The notes under the pieces were generated by a model. It ran no database searches. It was not told the origin of the DNA and worked only from the letters and a program-made list of their open reading frames with translations. 64,000 nucleotides of DNA from Pseudohaliea rubra DSM 19751 (GTDB lineage Bacteria; Pseudomonadota; Gammaproteobacteria; Pseudomonadales; Halieaceae), in assembly GCF_000764025.1 (NCBI RefSeq), contig NZ_KN234748.1, positions 60,999 to 124,998 of the forward strand. Direction: 5' to 3'. Every line of letters begins with the position of its first letter. Position 1 is the first letter of the stretch. A program made the position numbers and the translations under genes. Positions 1 to 11,700 of this stretch are shown piece by piece.

Positions 1-105
1 GACAAGCCCGGCCGGATCAGGCTGAACGTCGGCCGGAACGGACGTCCCCGCAGGCGACCGCTTCTGCCACGCTGACGGTCCTGTCAGAGAAAGGGAGAGC
101 CCCGG

Positions 106-951
106 ATGGCGCCGCCAAGCCTGCCTTCACTGCCGCCGCTGGCCGTGGTACTCCTCGCCGGCCTGTCGCTGCCGGCACGCGCGCAGCTTCCGCTGAGCAT
201 CGAGGCGCTGCTGGTACAGGACCACCGGCTCAGTGCCACGGTGATCGCCGGCCGCAGCAGTCATCGCGAGCCGGTGCTGGCCCGGGGCCCTGCGGGCGCC
301 TCGCTTGCCTGGCGCGAGTTCACCGTCGACCAGAGCGGCTTCGGCCTGCGCTATGGCGTGTCACCGCGGCTTGAGCTGAATGCCCGCTACGAGCACAACA
401 GCCTGCACTGGACCCTGGATGGGGGTAGCGCGGGCCGGGACAGCGGTGCGCGTGTCGTCGCCGGCGCCAACTGGCTCGCGCTCCGGGGCAGCGCCGGTTC
501 GCTGCTCCTCGATGTGCGTCTCGATGCGGCGGCGCGTACCCTCGGCAGCCTGGATGGCTGGCAGGCCGCGGCCGGGGGCAGCCTCGGCGCAACCTGGTAC
601 CGGCCGCTCGATCCGGTGGTGCTTGCCGTTGCCGCGCGCTATCGCGAGGTACGCAGCCGGCGGACCCCCCTCGGCACGCTGCAGCCCGCACCGGCGACCA
701 CCGTTGATGCGTCGGTAAATTTTGCCCTGAATCAACAGGTAACGCTGCTTGGCGGTGTCGCGCTGGTGCACCAGGATGAGGGCGGCACGCCGCTCCCCCG
801 GGCGTCGGGCGGCAGCCTGCGTGCCAGCCTGATGACGGGGCTGGCCTATCAACCGGTGGCTCCGGCCACGCTGTTCCTTCGTGCCCGCCTGCCGGTGGGC
901 GCCAGTGAGGGCGGGGGCGGTATTACCGCCGAATTGCTTTACGAGTTTTGA
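106..951 (+). CDS. Putative outer-membrane beta-barrel protein
   Basis: 281 aa protein with a clear Sec signal peptide (hydrophobic residues about 10-24, cleavage near ARA-Q at 27). After the signal come alternating polar/hydrophobic strands rich in Gly, Ala, Arg and Tyr, ending in a C-terminal Phe (LLYEF), the usual BAM recognition signature. Length and strand pattern suggest a small barrel of roughly 10-12 strands; no plug or coiled-coil domain is visible. It heads a same-strand group with an exported small peptide, a small membrane protein and an exported C39 protease, so it could be the outer-membrane pore or receptor of that group, but this rests on position only. The family was not recognised. 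A weak purine-rich RBS (GAAAGGGAGAG) precedes the ATG. Confidence 0.7.
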   Translation: MAPPSLPSLPPLAVVLLAGLSLPARAQLPLSIEALLVQDHRLSATVIAGRSSHREPVLARGPAGASLAWREFTVDQSGFGLRYGVSPRLELNARYEHNSLHWTLDGGSAGRDSGARVVAGANWLALRGSAGSLLLDVRLDAAARTLGSLDGWQAAAGGSLGATWYRPLDPVVLAVAARYREVRSRRTPLGTLQPAPATTVDASVNFALNQQVTLLGGVALVHQDEGGTPLPRASGGSLRASLMTGLAYQPVAPATLFLRARLPVGASEGGGGITAELLYEF

Positions 952-1001
952 TGAGGGTGGAAACCGGTGCTGTGGCGCCGTTACACAAGGAGGTGTTGAC
1001 C

Positions 1002-1304
1002 ATGAAAAAACTGAAGAGCCTGCTCCTGGCAGGTATGTTTGCTACGCTGGCAGCGGGCCCTGGACAGGCAGCTGCCGGCCCGGACCCGGTAGCGGTCGCG
1101 TTCGGCGGTGTGAGTCCGCAACTCGAGCGGATGCCGGACAGCGAGCTGGACGGCTATCGCGGGCGTCTGGCGCCGATGCTGGCACTGCCGCTGACCATCG
1201 TCGCTGCGGACCTCGCCCTGATCGGCGCGTTCTGGGGCGTTTATGTGCCGATGTATGGCGGCGGCGCCTGCCTGAGCTGCAGCAAAAGCCCCGATCTGCA
1301 CTGA
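1002..1304 (+). CDS. Sec-exported small peptide with leader-like ELDGYRG motif
   Basis: 100 aa. The ATG was chosen because an unusually strong Shine-Dalgarno (AAGGAGGTG, 987-995) lies just upstream and the N-terminus becomes a clean Sec signal (MKKLK then a hydrophobic core, AxA cleavage near 23-25). Residues 41-55 (L-E-R-M-P-D-S-E-L-D-G-Y-R-G-R) resemble the LSxxELxxIxGG leader of double-glycine peptides, except that the second Gly is Arg. The remainder is a hydrophobic segment (about 59-86), a GGG and a Cys pair (C90, C93). An exported C39-type protease is encoded 0.36 kb downstream, so periplasmic processing after the RG motif is a reasonable inference. The product could be a bacteriocin-like, signalling or structural peptide; no family was recognised. 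Confidence 0.65.
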   Translation: MKKLKSLLLAGMFATLAAGPGQAAAGPDPVAVAFGGVSPQLERMPDSELDGYRGRLAPMLALPLTIVAADLALIGAFWGVYVPMYGGGACLSCSKSPDLH

Positions 1305-1308
1305 CCGT

Positions 1309-1335
1309 GGGCCCGCGGCGTTCTGCCGCGGGCCC
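1309..1335 (+). terminator. Strong intercistronic hairpin without T-tract
   Basis: Perfect 11 bp GC stem (GGGCCCGCGGC / GCCGCGGGCCC) around a 5 nt loop, starting 5 nt after the stop of the small peptide gene. No U-run follows, so it looks more like an mRNA-stabilising or attenuating hairpin inside the operon than a full intrinsic terminator. It would favour high expression of the peptide over the downstream membrane protein and protease. Confidence 0.6.
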
Positions 1336-1367
1336 CATCAAGCTACTGAGCGGGAGCGTATGGAAAA

Positions 1368-1664
1368 ATGAAAAAATCTCTGCGTGACCTCGCCGCGCGC
1401 CGCGCCCGCGACAACCGTTACCGGGCTCTTTTGAACCGCTATCTGTGGCCCTGGCTGGGCGGTCTTCTTTTACTCGTCACTGGCCTTGCGGTCGCAGCCC
1501 TGCGCATCGCCGGCACGGTGCCGGCGCCGTTGCTGGTGTCACTCTGCGCCGTCTACGTCACGGGCACCGTCCTTGCCTATCAGCGCGCGCAGCACCGGGC
1601 CCGGCGGGAAGTTGCCAGCGAGAACGATCTCGATGCCTACGAGCCGCCGGAGGACCTGCTCTGA
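1368..1664 (+). CDS. Small two-helix membrane protein
   Basis: 98 aa. A strongly basic N-terminus (MKKSLRDLAARRARDNRYR) is followed by two hydrophobic helices, about residues 25-45 and 52-70, and then an Arg-rich and acidic cytoplasmic tail ending PEDLL. Topology by the positive-inside rule is N-in/C-in. No family was recognised. It sits between the exported peptide and the C39 protease, and its stop codon overlaps the start proposed for the protease, so it is probably translated together with it. It may anchor or assist the processing step, or act as an immunity protein for the peptide; both are guesses from context. Confidence 0.6.
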   Translation: MKKSLRDLAARRARDNRYRALLNRYLWPWLGGLLLLVTGLAVAALRIAGTVPAPLLVSLCAVYVTGTVLAYQRAQHRARREVASENDLDAYEPPEDLL

Positions 1665-2266
1665 GCGCGCGAAGGGCAATCCCGCCAGTACTACTGTCCC
1701 TGCTGGCGTTCGCGCCGGCATCAGCGCCGGCCTTCGAGCACTGGCAGGCCTTGCGCGACAAGGGGCTGATCAAGCAGCAGCGCGATTACAGCTGCGGCCT
1801 GGCTGCGCTGGCGACGGTGTTGACCCACTACTTTCTCACGCCGACTTCAGAGGAGGCTCTTCTCGAAGCACTGGCTTCCAACGGGGAGCGCGAGGCGCGG
1901 TGGATCGAAGAGGGGGTGTCGCTGGCGGCCCTGGCGCGTCTGGCGCGGGATCGCGGTTTCGCCGCGGCTGGTGTTGCCGTGGCACCGGGCGCACTTGATC
2001 GCCTGGGAGTGCCCGCCATTGCCTATCTCGAGCTGGGCGAGGATGCGCACTTTACCGTGCTGCGCGGCGTTGCCGCCGAAGCAGTGGAATTGGCGGACCC
2101 GTCCTGGGGAAATACCCGCATGGTGCGCGCGACCTTCGAAGCCGCTTTCCTGCGCGAGGACGGCCGCGGCCGCCTGCTCGTGCTCGCGGGAACACCGGGC
2201 AAACCGGTGGCTGCCGATTATTTCGGGCTCCGGCGGCCGTTGCCACTGTTGCGTCCGCCCCGCTAG
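1661..2266 (+). CDS. Exported C39-like cysteine peptidase, probable CTG start
   Basis: 201 aa from the proposed start. A Sec signal (RR then hydrophobic 7-17, APA cleavage near 24) precedes a peptidase C39 fold: oxyanion Gln40 and catalytic Cys45 in QQRDYSCGLAA, His130 in DAHFTVLRG and Asp146 in DPSWG. There is no ABC-transporter part, so this is a stand-alone periplasmic C39 protease of the kind seen in functional amyloid clusters (FapD) and some exported-peptide loci. No ATG, GTG or TTG gives a sensible signal peptide; a CTG at 1661 lies 8 nt after a GGAGG (1649-1653) and overlaps the upstream TGA, so a CTG start coupled to the upstream gene is the best reading. The likely substrate is the 100 aa exported peptide of this locus. 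Confidence 0.75.
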   Translation: MSARRAIPPVLLSLLAFAPASAPAFEHWQALRDKGLIKQQRDYSCGLAALATVLTHYFLTPTSEEALLEALASNGEREARWIEEGVSLAALARLARDRGFAAAGVAVAPGALDRLGVPAIAYLELGEDAHFTVLRGVAAEAVELADPSWGNTRMVRATFEAAFLREDGRGRLLVLAGTPGKPVAADYFGLRRPLPLLRPPR

Positions 2267-2282
2267 CGGTGCCCGGGCACCG
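2267..2282. terminator. Perfect 16 bp palindrome between convergent genes
   Basis: CGGTGCCCGGGCACCG immediately after the C39 protease stop and before the convergent M16 protease stop. It is a possible bidirectional termination hairpin. No T-tract is present, so termination activity is uncertain. Confidence 0.4.
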
Positions 2283-2314
2283 GAAGGCGCCCCGGCCGGC
2301 GCGAGCGTTGCTGC

Positions 2315-5263
<2,949 letters not shown>

Positions 5264-5305
5264 GGCGCTCCGCTAAATGCTGGTAGAAAAAGCGTCATTG
5301 TAGCG

Positions 5306-6085
5306 TCATCGCAGCTTTCTTGCGCGGGTGCCGGGGGGCGCCAGCTCGATACGGTAGAGCCAGGGCCAGTTCTTCCCGGTTACCCAGAGCTGCCCGGCGC
5401 TGTCCTGCGCAATACCGTTGAGCACATCGGTGTCGCGGCGCCGTTCCGGGAGCGGCAGGAGCCCGGTCAGGTCTACCTCGGCCTCCACGGCACCGGAGTC
5501 CGGGTTGATGATCACGATACGGTCTGTGGTCCATACATTGGCCCAGAGCTGACCATCGATCCATTCGAGCTCGTTCAGGCGCGGCAGTGGCTGCCCGTCC
5601 CGCAGGACCGGGAGGTGCCGTAGCGGCCGCAGCGTTTCCGGGTCGAGGAAGTGCACCGTGGCGCTGCCATCGCTGTAAATCAGCGAGTCCTCGTTGTGGG
5701 TGAGCCCCCAGCCCTCTCCCGGGAGCCCGAAGCGGGCGAGCGGGGTCAGGCTTGTGGCGTCGTAGATCACCCCGAAACGGGCGCGCCAGGTGAGCTGGAA
5801 GATGCGGTCGCCAAAGCGGGTGATGCCCTCGCCGAAGAGCCGGGCCGGCAGGCGTCGCTCTTCCAGGAGATTCATGGCCGGGAAAGTGTAGCGGCGAAGC
5901 CGTGACTGGCCGTATTGCCCGGTGCCAAGGAGCAGTGTGGCGCCGTCGAACTCGAGGCCCTGCACGAAGCTGTCCCGGGGCAGGGGACGCTGCTCAAGAA
6001 CCCGGTAGCCGTACTGCGCCGGGGCTCCGGCCAGCGCTGTGGTCGTGGCAAGGGCACAGAGTGTGATGAGGGCAAGGCGGATCAA
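5306..6085 (-). CDS. Glutaminyl-peptide cyclotransferase (papaya/plant type)
   Basis: 259 aa. It converts N-terminal Gln of exported peptides to pyroglutamate. The sequence is the five-bladed propeller QC family: PRDSFVQGLEF, GQYGQSRLRRY, GEGWGLTHN, IYSDGS, LNELEWIDGQLWANVW, DVLNGIA and a final WVTGKNWPWLY are its typical blocks. A Sec signal (LIRLALITLCALATTTALA) puts it in the periplasm. The start is taken as the TTG at 6085, overlapping the mnmC stop (TTGA); the longer reading upstream is just the mnmC tail in another frame. It ends about 40 nt before the PreP-like gene and is probably cotranscribed with mnmC. Confidence 0.9.
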   Translation of the reverse strand: MIRLALITLCALATTTALAGAPAQYGYRVLEQRPLPRDSFVQGLEFDGATLLLGTGQYGQSRLRRYTFPAMNLLEERRLPARLFGEGITRFGDRIFQLTWRARFGVIYDATSLTPLARFGLPGEGWGLTHNEDSLIYSDGSATVHFLDPETLRPLRHLPVLRDGQPLPRLNELEWIDGQLWANVWTTDRIVIINPDSGAVEAEVDLTGLLPLPERRRDTDVLNGIAQDSAGQLWVTGKNWPWLYRIELAPPGTRARKLR

Positions 6086-8100
6086 CGGACAACTCCGGCG
6101 CGCTGAAGGTCGCGCAGGAGAAAACGCGCCGGGGCCAGCGCCCGCGCCAGGGCGCGCGGTAGCGGCGGCGGCTCGTCGCAGACCTGGCTGGCGATGAGCT
6201 CTGCGGCGAGGGGCGCGCTGCTGAGCCCGCGGGAGCCGTGGCCGGTGCTCAGATAAAGCCCCGGAAGGCAGGGAGCGCGCGCCGGCACCTGTGCCCGGGC
6301 ATTTTTCGCGAGGGGGCCGTAGCATTCCCGGAAGGCGCCGGGCGCCGGTACCGGTCCGGCGAGGGGGAGGTAGTCCGGCGTTCCACAGCGCAGCTCAGCT
6401 CTACCGGCGATCGTTGCCGGATCCAGGGTCCGCAGCGCTGGTGCCCAGGCCGGCACGGCGGCGGCCAGCGCATCGAGGTTGTGCCGGTGATCAGCTTCAC
6501 GCAGCGACCGATCGGCATCCCCGGGGACGAAGCTCGCACCGAAGTTCAGGGTGCCCTCCCGGGGCGGTGTGACGTAGCCGCTGTGGCAGAACGGTGCCCG
6601 CAGCGTTGCCGGAAGAGCCTCCGCGGGCAGGCCGCTCACCTGGCCCCGGATCGGCTTCAGCGGCAACCAGTCGAGGCCCGCCAGGCGGGTGCTGGCGACG
6701 CCGGCGGCCACCACGGCCACCTCGGCGCTCCAGCGTCGCCCGTCGCCGGCGGTCGCTACCCAGCCGTCATCGTTCGCTGCCAGCGTGATCTCACCGCAGT
6801 GCTCGAGGAGCGTGATGCCGGTGCATGCCAGCAGTGCGCGGCAGGCGGCGGCCGGGTGCAGCCAGCCCGAGTGGGGCAGCCACAGGCCGCCGGCGGCCGG
6901 GGTGATACCGAGGCGCTGTGCGGCGCTGGCCGGGTCCAGCACCTCCGCCAGCTCGGGAATGGCTGCAAGGGCCGGTCCCAGCTGGTCCAGGCGCACCTTG
7001 GGTCCGGCCATCTGGAAGCAGCCGGCGAGTTCTCCGTCTTCTCCCGGGCGCAGCCTGCCGCTGTCGAATAGAGCGCGATAGCAGCGCGCGGCATCGAGGT
7101 AGCCGAGGAGGGCGATGTCCGTGAGCGGTGCGTGCCGGTGCGACAGGCGGGTAAACAGTACCCCCTGGGCGTTGCCCGATCCGCGCCCGGCCACCGGGCC
7201 GGCTTCCAGAACGCTGACCGCCACACCCCGGCGGGCGAGGGCGGCGGCGGCGCAGGCACCGGCAATGCCCGCGCCGATAACGAGAGCGCTGGCGGGCGCG
7301 TTCGGCACCTTCGCAGGCAGATCCCAGGGAGTATTCCCGGGTGCTGCGGTTGCCGGTGCAACGGAGAGGCTCCCCCGGAGCGATTCGCGTTTGCTGCCGA
7401 AACCCGGTCGTTTCGCCATAGTAAAGCCGGCCGCGGCGAGGCCCCGGCGGACCTTGCCGGCGGCGGTAAAGGTGCCGACCGTAGCACCGGGCCTGCTCAG
7501 CTGCGCCAGCGTCGGCCAGAGCGTCGACGCCCAGAGCGCCGGATTTGCGGCTGGCGCGAAGCCGTCGAGGTACCAGGCGTCGAACCACCGGCGCCCGTGG
7601 CTGGCAAGCTCCGCGAGCGCACCCGCAGCCTCGCCCCAGCAGAGGTCGAGCACGACCCGTCCTTCGTCGAAGAGCAGTCGGTGCACCCCGGGCACCGGCG
7701 GCGGGTACTGCGCCGCGAGGGCGGCGGCGGGCGCCGCAAGTTCCGGCGGCAGGGCGCCGGCACAGCGCGCCAGATCAGCCGCGGTCAGCGGCGACACCTC
7801 CACAGCCCAGTAGTGCAGCCGCAGCTCTCGCGGCGCTTCGCGGCGCAGGGCCTCCAGGGTTACCAGGAAATTCAGCCCCGTGCCGAAGCCGAGCTCGCCG
7901 ATGCGAAACTGGGGCGCCGGGTGGTGCTGCCAGCGCTTCGGCAGGTCGTTGCCGTCGAGGAAAACATGGCGGCTTTCCGCCGGGCCGTCTTCCGGGGAAA
8001 AATAGATGTCGCCGTAGCGGCGCGAGCGCGGTGTGTCCTCCGGCGCCCAGTCGAGCTCGGCGGTGGCCAGAGGGCGCCAGGGGGCGTGCTGTGGGTCCAT
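6082..8100 (-). CDS. mnmC: Bifunctional tRNA mnm5s2U biosynthesis protein MnmC
   Basis: 672 aa fusion of two activities that finish 5-methylaminomethyl-(2-thio)uridine at tRNA wobble position 34. The N-terminal methyltransferase (MnmD, about 1-245) shows the SAM loop GFGTGLNFL (71-79) and DAWYLDGFAPAANP. The C-terminal FAD-dependent demodification domain starts with the Rossmann motif VIGAGIAGACAA near residue 275 and closes with STGHGSRGLSSAPLAAELIA, typical of DAO-fold oxidases. Length matches the E. coli protein (about 670 aa). It is first in a minus-strand group, with the cyclotransferase overlapping its stop by 4 nt. Confidence 0.96.
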   Translation of the reverse strand: MDPQHAPWRPLATAELDWAPEDTPRSRRYGDIYFSPEDGPAESRHVFLDGNDLPKRWQHHPAPQFRIGELGFGTGLNFLVTLEALRREAPRELRLHYWAVEVSPLTAADLARCAGALPPELAAPAAALAAQYPPPVPGVHRLLFDEGRVVLDLCWGEAAGALAELASHGRRWFDAWYLDGFAPAANPALWASTLWPTLAQLSRPGATVGTFTAAGKVRRGLAAAGFTMAKRPGFGSKRESLRGSLSVAPATAAPGNTPWDLPAKVPNAPASALVIGAGIAGACAAAALARRGVAVSVLEAGPVAGRGSGNAQGVLFTRLSHRHAPLTDIALLGYLDAARCYRALFDSGRLRPGEDGELAGCFQMAGPKVRLDQLGPALAAIPELAEVLDPASAAQRLGITPAAGGLWLPHSGWLHPAAACRALLACTGITLLEHCGEITLAANDDGWVATAGDGRRWSAEVAVVAAGVASTRLAGLDWLPLKPIRGQVSGLPAEALPATLRAPFCHSGYVTPPREGTLNFGASFVPGDADRSLREADHRHNLDALAAAVPAWAPALRTLDPATIAGRAELRCGTPDYLPLAGPVPAPGAFRECYGPLAKNARAQVPARAPCLPGLYLSTGHGSRGLSSAPLAAELIASQVCDEPPPLPRALARALAPARFLLRDLQRAGVVR

Positions 8101-8221
8101 GGGTGTCGTGCGAGCCGGGCCGTCAGAGGCGCAAGGATAGCAGAGGCCGGGGGGCCACTGGCCACGGCTCGCTGCAGCGTTTAGACTCGCCCGTCGTCAA
8201 GCTACGCGCACGAGAATCAGC

Positions 8222-8728
8222 ATGGCCGGGACCCAGACCTATACGCTACCGACGGACAAGTTCCTGACGCTGTCCATGAATCTCCTGAACAAGGTGTTTC
8301 TGGAAGCGACTCGAACGGAGGCGAAGAACCTCTACCGGGAGATCAGCGAGGGTCAGTCCGTGCCGCTCACGCGCGTGCGCATGGAGGATGGGTCCGAAGT
8401 GCGCTTTGATCTCTCCATGGACCACAGCAAATACCAGGGCCGTCTCAACTTCGGCGCCTTCCGCGCCGGCCTTACACTCCTGGTGGCAAACATCGTCGAG
8501 GCTCTCCGCGAGGAAAAGCCCGTGAGGACCTTCCACGCCGAGCATGACCAGAATGTGATGATCTTCGGTATCGCCGCGGTAACCGTCGAGGACGGCGAGC
8601 CGAGCGTGCTCGTGCTCGGTGCCGATGCCGGCAGCGGGCAGCCCTCCGTGCTGCTGCAGCTCATGTACCTGGAGCACGGTCAGTTCGCCGAGCAGGCTGC
8701 TGCCGGTGAGGCAGCCGACAACGGCTGA
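8222..8728 (+). CDS. Conserved-looking hypothetical protein, 168 aa
   Basis: Soluble 168 aa protein, no signal peptide or membrane helix. The N-terminal half is helical (LSMNLLNKVFLEATRTEAKNL); the middle has beta-type stretches (VRFDLSMDHSKY, RTFHAEHDQNVMIFG) and a C-terminal acidic/Ala tail (EAADNG). The codon use is like its neighbours, it has its own ATG, and it ends 36 nt before hrpA on the same strand, so it is likely a real gene cotranscribed with the helicase. The family was not recognised and no catalytic motif can be pointed to. Confidence 0.75.
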   Translation: MAGTQTYTLPTDKFLTLSMNLLNKVFLEATRTEAKNLYREISEGQSVPLTRVRMEDGSEVRFDLSMDHSKYQGRLNFGAFRAGLTLLVANIVEALREEKPVRTFHAEHDQNVMIFGIAAVTVEDGEPSVLVLGADAGSGQPSVLLQLMYLEHGQFAEQAAAGEAADNG

Positions 8729-8764
8729 TGTCGGGGTGCGCCTGCGGGCGCACGCTCCTTCGTC

Positions 8765-11700
8765 ATGACTGAGCAGGAAGCCACCGCAGCGCCCCGCGCG
8801 ATCCCGCCAATCCACTATCCCGAGGACCTGCCGGTTGCCGCCCTGCGCGGCGAGATCGCCGAGGCCCTCGCCAGCCATCAGGTGGTGATCGTTGCCGGCG
8901 AGACCGGCTCCGGGAAGACCACCCAGCTGCCCAAGATCTGCCTGGAGCTGGGGCGCGGCCGCATGCAGCGTATCGGTCATACGCAGCCGCGGCGCCTTGC
9001 CGCGCGCAACGTCGCCCGGCGCATCGCGGAAGAGCTGGGGACCCCCCTCGGCGGGCTGGTCGGCTTCCAGGTCCGTTTTCAGGACAGCGTCGGGCCCCAG
9101 ACAGCGGTCAAGCTCATGACCGACGGCATCCTCCTCGCGGAGCTGCGCCGGGACCGGGACCTGGCTGCCTACGATACGCTGATCATCGACGAAGCCCACG
9201 AGCGCAGTCTCAATATCGATTTCCTCCTCGGCTATCTCCATCAACTGCTGCCCCGGCGGCCCGATCTCAAGGTTGTTATCACTTCCGCAACAATCGACGT
9301 AGAACGCTTTTCCCGCCACTTTGACGGTGCGCCGGTCGTCGAGGTGCCAGGGCGCTCCTATCCCGTCGAGACCCACTACCTGCCGCCGGAGCCCGGAAAA
9401 GACCGCGACCCGCTGGAGGCGCTTGCCGGGCGCGTACGCGAGGTGCGCGACGGGCTCTGGGGACCGCGGGGCGACATGCTGCTGTTCCTCCCCGGGGAGC
9501 GGGACATCCGGGAGCTGGCCCATGCCCTGCGCGGCGAGGCGGGTCTGGATGTGCTGCCGCTTTATGCGCGCCTCGGTCAGGCGGAGCAGGCCCGGGTCTT
9601 CGACCCGCGCAGCCGCCGCGGCGTCCGGGTCGTTCTCGCTACCAACGTAGCCGAGACCTCGGTTACCGTGCCCGGTATCCGCTACGTGATTGATCCGGGG
9701 GAGGCGCGGATCAACCGCTACAGCCCGCGCTCGCGGATCCAGCGCCTGCCCATCGAGCCGGTGTCCCGGGCCAGCGCGGACCAGCGCAGGGGCCGCTGTG
9801 GCCGCGTCGGTCCCGGCGTGTGCCTGCGCCTCTACAGCGAGGAGGACTATCTCTCGCGGCCCGCTTTCACGGACCCGGAGATCCGTCGCAGCAACCTGGC
9901 GGCGGTTATCCTGCAGATGCTGGCTCTGCGCCTCGGCGCCGTGGAGCGCTTCCCTTTCCTCGAGCCGCCCGAAAGCAAGGACGTGCGCGAGGGGTACCGG
10001 CTCCTCGGGGAGCTCGGCGCCGTCGACCCGCGGCAGCAGCTCACCTCCCTGGGTAAAAAGCTCGCACGGCTGCCTATCGACCCGATCGCGGGGCGTATGA
10101 TCCTCGCCGCCAGTGACTATGGCTGCGTCGCCGAGGTGCTGGTCATCGCCAGTGCGCTGGCCGTGCAGGATCCCCGGGAGCGGCCGCCAGAGCGCCAGGC
10201 GCAGGCGGACCAGGCCCACGCCCGATTCCGGGATCCGCGCTCGGATTTCCTGGCCTTTGTGCAGCTGTGGCGCTACTTCGAGGAACAGCGCCAGGCACTC
10301 AGCCAGAACCAGCTGCGCAAGCTCTGCCAGCGCGAGTACCTGTCGTTCCTGCGTATGCGCGAGTGGCGGGACATTCACCGGCAGCTCAGTATCGCCTGCC
10401 GTCAGCAGGGCATCGCGGTGCCACCCGTGCTCCCCGAGGAGCCGGACTACACGGCGATTCACCGGGCCCTGCTGCCCGGGCTGCTGTCGAACATCGCCCA
10501 GCGCCGGGAGGGGCGGGAGTACCTCGCTGCGCGCAACCGCAAGCTCTGGGTGTTCCCCGGCTCCACGCTGCATCGCAAGCCCCCGACGTGGCTGGTGGCG
10601 GCCGAAGTCGTGGAGACGAGCCGGGTCTTTGCCCGCACCGCCGCGGCCATCGAGCCGGACTGGCTGCTGGCGGCGAACCCTGCGCTGTTGAAGCGTCACT
10701 ACTATGAGCCCCGCTGGCAACGCGGCAGCGGCCGGGTGGTGGCCACAGAGCGGGTCACGCTCTTCGGCCTGACGGTCAGTGACGGCACGACGGTGCATTA
10801 CGGACCCATTGACCCGCCGGTGGCGCGGGAACTGCTGATCCGGGAGGGCCTGGTGAGCGGTCGCTGGCGCCAGAAGCCCGCTTTCCTGCGCCACAACCTC
10901 GCCGAGGCCGCGGCTCTCGCGGATCTCGAGAACCGCACCCGCCGCCGGGACCTGCTCGTGGATGAGGAGACGCTGTTCGCGTTCTACGATGAGCGTGTGC
11001 CGGCGACGATCACCACGGCGGCCGGACTCGCGCGCTGGCTGAAGCGGACACCCGGCGCCGACGCCAGCCTCCGGCTGTCGCGCGGGGAGCTCGCTGCACG
11101 CCTCCCCGGGGATGATCTCGAGGCCCAGTTCCCGGATGAACTGACCTGGGAGGGGCAGCTTTATCCCCTGTCTTACCGCTTCGAACCCGGGGGTGAGGCA
11201 GACGGTGTCTCGGTAACGGTACCTGTGGCGCTCCTCAACCGGGTACCCCGACACCGCTTCGACTGGCTGGTCCCCGGCCTCCTCCGGGAGAAGTGCGAGG
11301 CCCTGGTTCGCGGCCTGCCCAAGCGGTTGCGGCGCAACCTCGTGCCGGTGCCGGACACGGTGCTGGCCGCCCTGGGTGAGCTGTCGCCGGCTGACCGTCC
11401 CCTGGCTGACGCGCTGGCGCCGGTGCTGTCCCGGCTCGGGGGCTGTCGCGTGACGGCGGCCGATTTTTCCCCGGCGTCCCTGGACGACTTCTATCGCATG
11501 AATGTCCGCGTCGTCGATGCAGACGGCAAGCTGCTGGCGCAGGATCGGGACCTCGAGACGCTGGTTGTCCGCTTCCGCGACGAGACCGCTGCCGCGGTGA
11601 GCGGGCCCGGCGCGGCGGGGCCGGCACGGGCGGGCATCACGACCTGGGACTTCGGAGAACTCCCCGGGCGCTGGAGCGAGAAGCAGGCGGGGATTGCCAT

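Noticed and set aside
6086..6325. 80-residue N-terminal extension of the glutaminyl cyclotransferase
   Set aside because: It is the mnmC C-terminus in another frame, and it would bury the signal peptide.
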